In this document: piece after piece, positions 25,224-27,902 of the stretch
Numbering within the stretch: the first letter of the stretch is position 1
How the letters are laid out: each line of letters starts with the position of its first letter
NCBI GenBank assembly: GCA_024230695.1
Contig: JAAERC010000983.1
Coordinates: forward strand, 1 to 27,902
Direction: 5' to 3'
DNA from: Candidatus Zixiibacteriota bacterium
GTDB taxonomy: Bacteria; Zixibacteria; MSB-5A5; GN15; PGXB01
DNA: 27,902 nucleotides
The notes under the pieces: model-generated
Databases searched by the model: none
The model's input: the letters and a program-made list of their open reading frames with translations, nothing else
Told to the model about the DNA's origin: nothing
Translations under genes and position numbers: made by a program

Positions 25224-27179
25224 CTATAGATCCTTTGGTTTTACGATTGCACCCTTGTCAGCTTTAAGAGTCTCAAGACCGGCTTTTTGCTCTTTGAGAA
25301 TCTCAAAGAAGCGTTCTGGAATATTATCTTCTTCGTGATATGCCTTATCCTGCAGATCAATTCTCTTAATAATATTATCAGTATAGATCGAGAACTGCAT
25401 GGTGTAGAGATCTTCAGGATAATCCTTATTGATGACTTCCTTGAACAGTTTCTTCAGGTCATCATATTTCGGAATATATCCGATTGGGGTTTCAATTGCC
25501 TCGACTTCTTTATTTGCAAACCGATCAAGCCAGCTAAGCCATACCGGAACATCTTTTTTCTCACCAAGAAGTCCTTCACCACTTCCGCCGCGCTCGGCAT
25601 GAGTCAGGAAGTAGTTAAGACCTGAAATAATCGGACGAGTTTCATCGGTGAATTTCGAATTGTTGAAAAACTTCATCTGGGCATCCATATAGTCGGCCAG
25701 TGAACCCGGAATAAACGGGGCGTTGGCCCATGGCTGACGTTTGACACCAGTGGCGCCAACTTCAGTGGCGGTTGCCTTTGAGACAATCGAGGCACCAATA
25801 ACAACACCGCTGTCGGCATCTTTTGAGACCCAAATCGGAGGCATCGTGTCGGCATCGCGTCCGGAATATGTAAAGACCTTTAATGGGGCACCTTCGGGGC
25901 TTTCACCGACAGTCTGATTATAGGTGGCGATCTGGTCGCATTTTAGGGTGCATCGTGAGTTTGGATGAGAAATCGGAACCGGTTTGCCATCAGCATCGGT
26001 TTTACCCTCTTCCCATTCGCCCTGGAAGTTGATACCTTTTTTGGCATGCACTTCGCCATTACCAGTCCAGTGCGGGACCTTTTTATCATCAATAAGCACG
26101 TTCGACCAGATGATCTCACTGCCTTTTTCGCGCAGACATTTCATCAGATGCGGGTCACCTTCTTTGTTCACGTCGGCAACAATACCAAAAATTCCGGCTT
26201 CTGGATTAACACCGCGGCAAATACCTTTATCATCGATCCAGATCTGAGCCAGATCATCGCCGATAAATTCTGTTCCGGCCATCGCGCTGGTAGTTTTTCC
26301 ACAACCTGATGGAGCGGCTCCGGCAAAATATGTTTCACGACCGCCTGGTCCCTTCATACCAGTAATAAACATATGCTCTGAAAGTTCTTCGCCATGTTTA
26401 TAATAGGTGGCATAATCAACTGAAAAACGGTGATTACCTTTTTTAAGAAGCAATGTATTTCCGGCATAAGTGCAGAATGTTGAAAAAGTTGTAAACCAGC
26501 TACGATCCATAAAAATACGTGCGTTCGGAATATCTTCGGGAGTGTTATTACCTTCCGAATGGACATTAGTATAAAAAATACCCTTGCGTTCTACTTCAGC
26601 ATCAAATTGATCATAGCAATGACGATAGAGCAAATCGCCAGAGTGCATGACGTAGGTTGATGAGGTAATTTCAATTGCCGGAGTCGAGCCAACGGCGCCA
26701 ATAGGACCACGACTGAAGAACCCAATCATCATTGTTTTATCCTTCATGATTCCATCGACATATTTTTTTACATACTCCATACCATCTTTACGTTCAATCT
26801 TTTTGGCCAGCGGGCTAAGTTTTTCACCTTCGTTAACAATATAAAAAGTCTGTGCGACCAAACGACCCTGTTCCATCGGGAGATCATAATGAATTGTATG
26901 ATCATCCATTGCCAAAGGTTTTTCTTCACCCTTCTTTAATGAATACTCGCGCACCCATTGGCTATCTGCGGCCGACCCAGTGTGAATAAAAACATCTTTC
27001 GGTTTGCACATAGCAATGGCATTGGCAATCTTGAGCAGAGCTTCTTCATTTTTTATTTTGGCGAGTTTGTCAAGAGTTTCCTTGTTCAAATTCTTCGCGA
27101 AAACATCGTCCGCTTCTTGTCTGTTGTGAATTCCACCGACAACTCCAAGTATGTCGTCGCCTTTTTTCAATTCCAACAT
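25224..27179 (-). CDS. pckG: Phosphoenolpyruvate carboxykinase (GTP type)
   Basis: This 651-residue enzyme converts oxaloacetate and GTP to phosphoenolpyruvate, CO2 and GDP in gluconeogenesis, or runs in reverse for anaplerosis. The kinase P-loop is PSGCGKTT (290-297), with the reactive Cys293 kept; the usual animal and bacterial form is PSACGKTN. FIGDD (metal site), HPNSRC and an ITSSTYVMHSG segment also fit the GTP family, and the length is near the family's usual ~600-620 with modest insertions. GGAAGGAC lies 7 nt before the ATG. It is monocistronic, with a strong terminator. Confidence 0.93.
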   Translation of the reverse strand: MLELKKGDDILGVVGGIHNRQEADDVFAKNLNKETLDKLAKIKNEEALLKIANAIAMCKPKDVFIHTGSAADSQWVREYSLKKGEEKPLAMDDHTIHYDLPMEQGRLVAQTFYIVNEGEKLSPLAKKIERKDGMEYVKKYVDGIMKDKTMMIGFFSRGPIGAVGSTPAIEITSSTYVMHSGDLLYRHCYDQFDAEVERKGIFYTNVHSEGNNTPEDIPNARIFMDRSWFTTFSTFCTYAGNTLLLKKGNHRFSVDYATYYKHGEELSEHMFITGMKGPGGRETYFAGAAPSGCGKTTSAMAGTEFIGDDLAQIWIDDKGICRGVNPEAGIFGIVADVNKEGDPHLMKCLREKGSEIIWSNVLIDDKKVPHWTGNGEVHAKKGINFQGEWEEGKTDADGKPVPISHPNSRCTLKCDQIATYNQTVGESPEGAPLKVFTYSGRDADTMPPIWVSKDADSGVVIGASIVSKATATEVGATGVKRQPWANAPFIPGSLADYMDAQMKFFNNSKFTDETRPIISGLNYFLTHAERGGSGEGLLGEKKDVPVWLSWLDRFANKEVEAIETPIGYIPKYDDLKKLFKEVINKDYPEDLYTMQFSIYTDNIIKRIDLQDKAYHEEDNIPERFFEILKEQKAGLETLKADKGAIVKPKDL

Positions 27180-27585
27180 GATTAATGTCCTTCCTTAATT
27201 CTATTGCCGATTTAAGACATACAACTGCCTTAACGGCTATGTTTCTCATATAAGTAATTTAATGTTTGATTTGTCTTTACTTACTCCTACACATCTTATC
27301 CAAATTCAACGGCCTATACTAATAGGTTTTTTGCGTAATTGCAAGTAATCTATTAATAGTTTTAGGATATTTAAAGTTCTGGCGATTATGCCAACATCTG
27401 ACTCAATATGGCATTTCTTATATATTTGAGAGATACCTAAGAAATAAGGCTGAAATTACTTAATCTTCAAAGTAAAATATAACACCTAAAGTAATCATAA
27501 GTCATTTAGGTTTATTGACTTGAGGTTAACAATCAGCTAACTAAATCAATTTGATATTGATTATCTACTCAAAAAATGCCTTTTA
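27180..27585. other. Intergenic region upstream of PEP carboxykinase
   Basis: AT-rich gap that must hold the carboxykinase promoter; no well-spaced boxes were identified. Short inverted repeats are present: CCTAT-ACTA..ATAGG (27313-27326), ATGCCA..TGGCAT (27388-27414) and CCTAAA..TTTAGG (near 27486-27511). None is clearly functional, and no gene or tRNA was seen. Confidence 0.35.
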
Positions 27586-27902
27586 TCAATCTTCTCGACA
27601 CTCCTTGGGGGCTAAGACTACATTATTTTCATTTGGTGGTTTTGCCGATTTTTCTCCCCACCATCTAACCGCTTTATAAACCCACCAGGCTCTAATTGAT
27701 GACATTCCATCATCTTTACACATCACTCGAAGCAAATCGTCGGCATCTTTTCTGTCGGTTTTATAATCGAGCAATTTTTCCCGCATTAGTTGGTAAAGCG
27801 CATCATGCACCAAAGAACCGCGCATAAAATTCAAAGTATCAATAGTTGGTCCCGATGGTCCATCCCACACATAACCTTTACTAATAATAAGTTTGCCATC
27901 AG
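27586..27902 (-). CDS. DUF1353-like protein (5' end outside window)
   Basis: The frame is open to the right edge; the visible 105 residues contain GYVWDGPSGPTIDT and SLVHDALYQLMR, the core of DUF1353, a small family found in phages and bacterial genomes. The HDALY motif resembles a metal or catalytic centre, but no activity is established. The C-terminus is a charged tail ending ECRED. A GTG at 27870 lies inside the conserved GYVWDG motif and is not a likely start. The phage link is from general knowledge of the family; no other phage genes are in view. Confidence 0.75.
   Translation of the reverse strand, partial: DGKLIISKGYVWDGPSGPTIDTLNFMRGSLVHDALYQLMREKLLDYKTDRKDADDLLRVMCKDDGMSSIRAWWVYKAVRWWGEKSAKPPNENNVVLAPKECRED

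Overview
This window reads as a chromosomal segment from a Gram-negative, moderately AT-rich bacterium, probably of the FCB superphylum (the Zixibacteria / Ignavibacteria / Marinimicrobia part of the tree). The evidence is an outer-membrane barrel ending in Phe, several lipoprotein signals, and two secreted seven-repeat FG-GAP proteins whose C-termini carry the YPNPFNP-type (type IX secretion type A / FlgD-like) sorting domain common in those lineages. The phylum is inference; the Gram-negative assignment is well supported.

Left region (1-9770, all on the minus strand) is a sensory island. Two paralogous receptors with near-identical N-terminal PocR and PAS domains flank an outer-membrane porin and a methyl-accepting chemotaxis protein (MCP). 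The left receptor is a seven-PAS histidine kinase that runs off the left edge. The right one has four PAS domains and ends in a LuxR-type DNA-binding domain. They share a duplicated sigma70-like promoter. Two PAS modules occur in opposite order in the two proteins, with no length change at DNA level, so the genes appear to have exchanged modules. The porin and MCP form a tight operon, and the gap between them and the LuxR-type receptor holds a cluster of GGGGTA motifs that could be its operator.

Middle region (10.0-16.6 kb) holds a small Cys-containing lipoprotein (-), an alpha/beta-hydrolase lipoprotein (+), an operon of a MarC-family membrane protein and an arginase-family protein with an altered metal ligand (-), a short transcribed-looking unit of unknown function (+), and a two-gene unit (+) of a secreted ComEC-like metallo-beta-lactamase hydrolase and a three-helix membrane protein. 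The last pair is the best candidate for an undescribed system.

Right region (17-27.9 kb) holds a secreted M1-type peptidase homologue with degraded catalytic motifs next to a MacB/LolCDE-type ABC ATPase and permease (+), a broken metallo-beta-lactamase gene (-), tandem FG-GAP sorting-domain proteins (+), a SpoIIAA-like STAS protein (-), a GTP-type PEP carboxykinase (-), and a DUF1353-like protein cut by the right edge (-). No rRNA, tRNA, CRISPR array or intact insertion sequence was seen.
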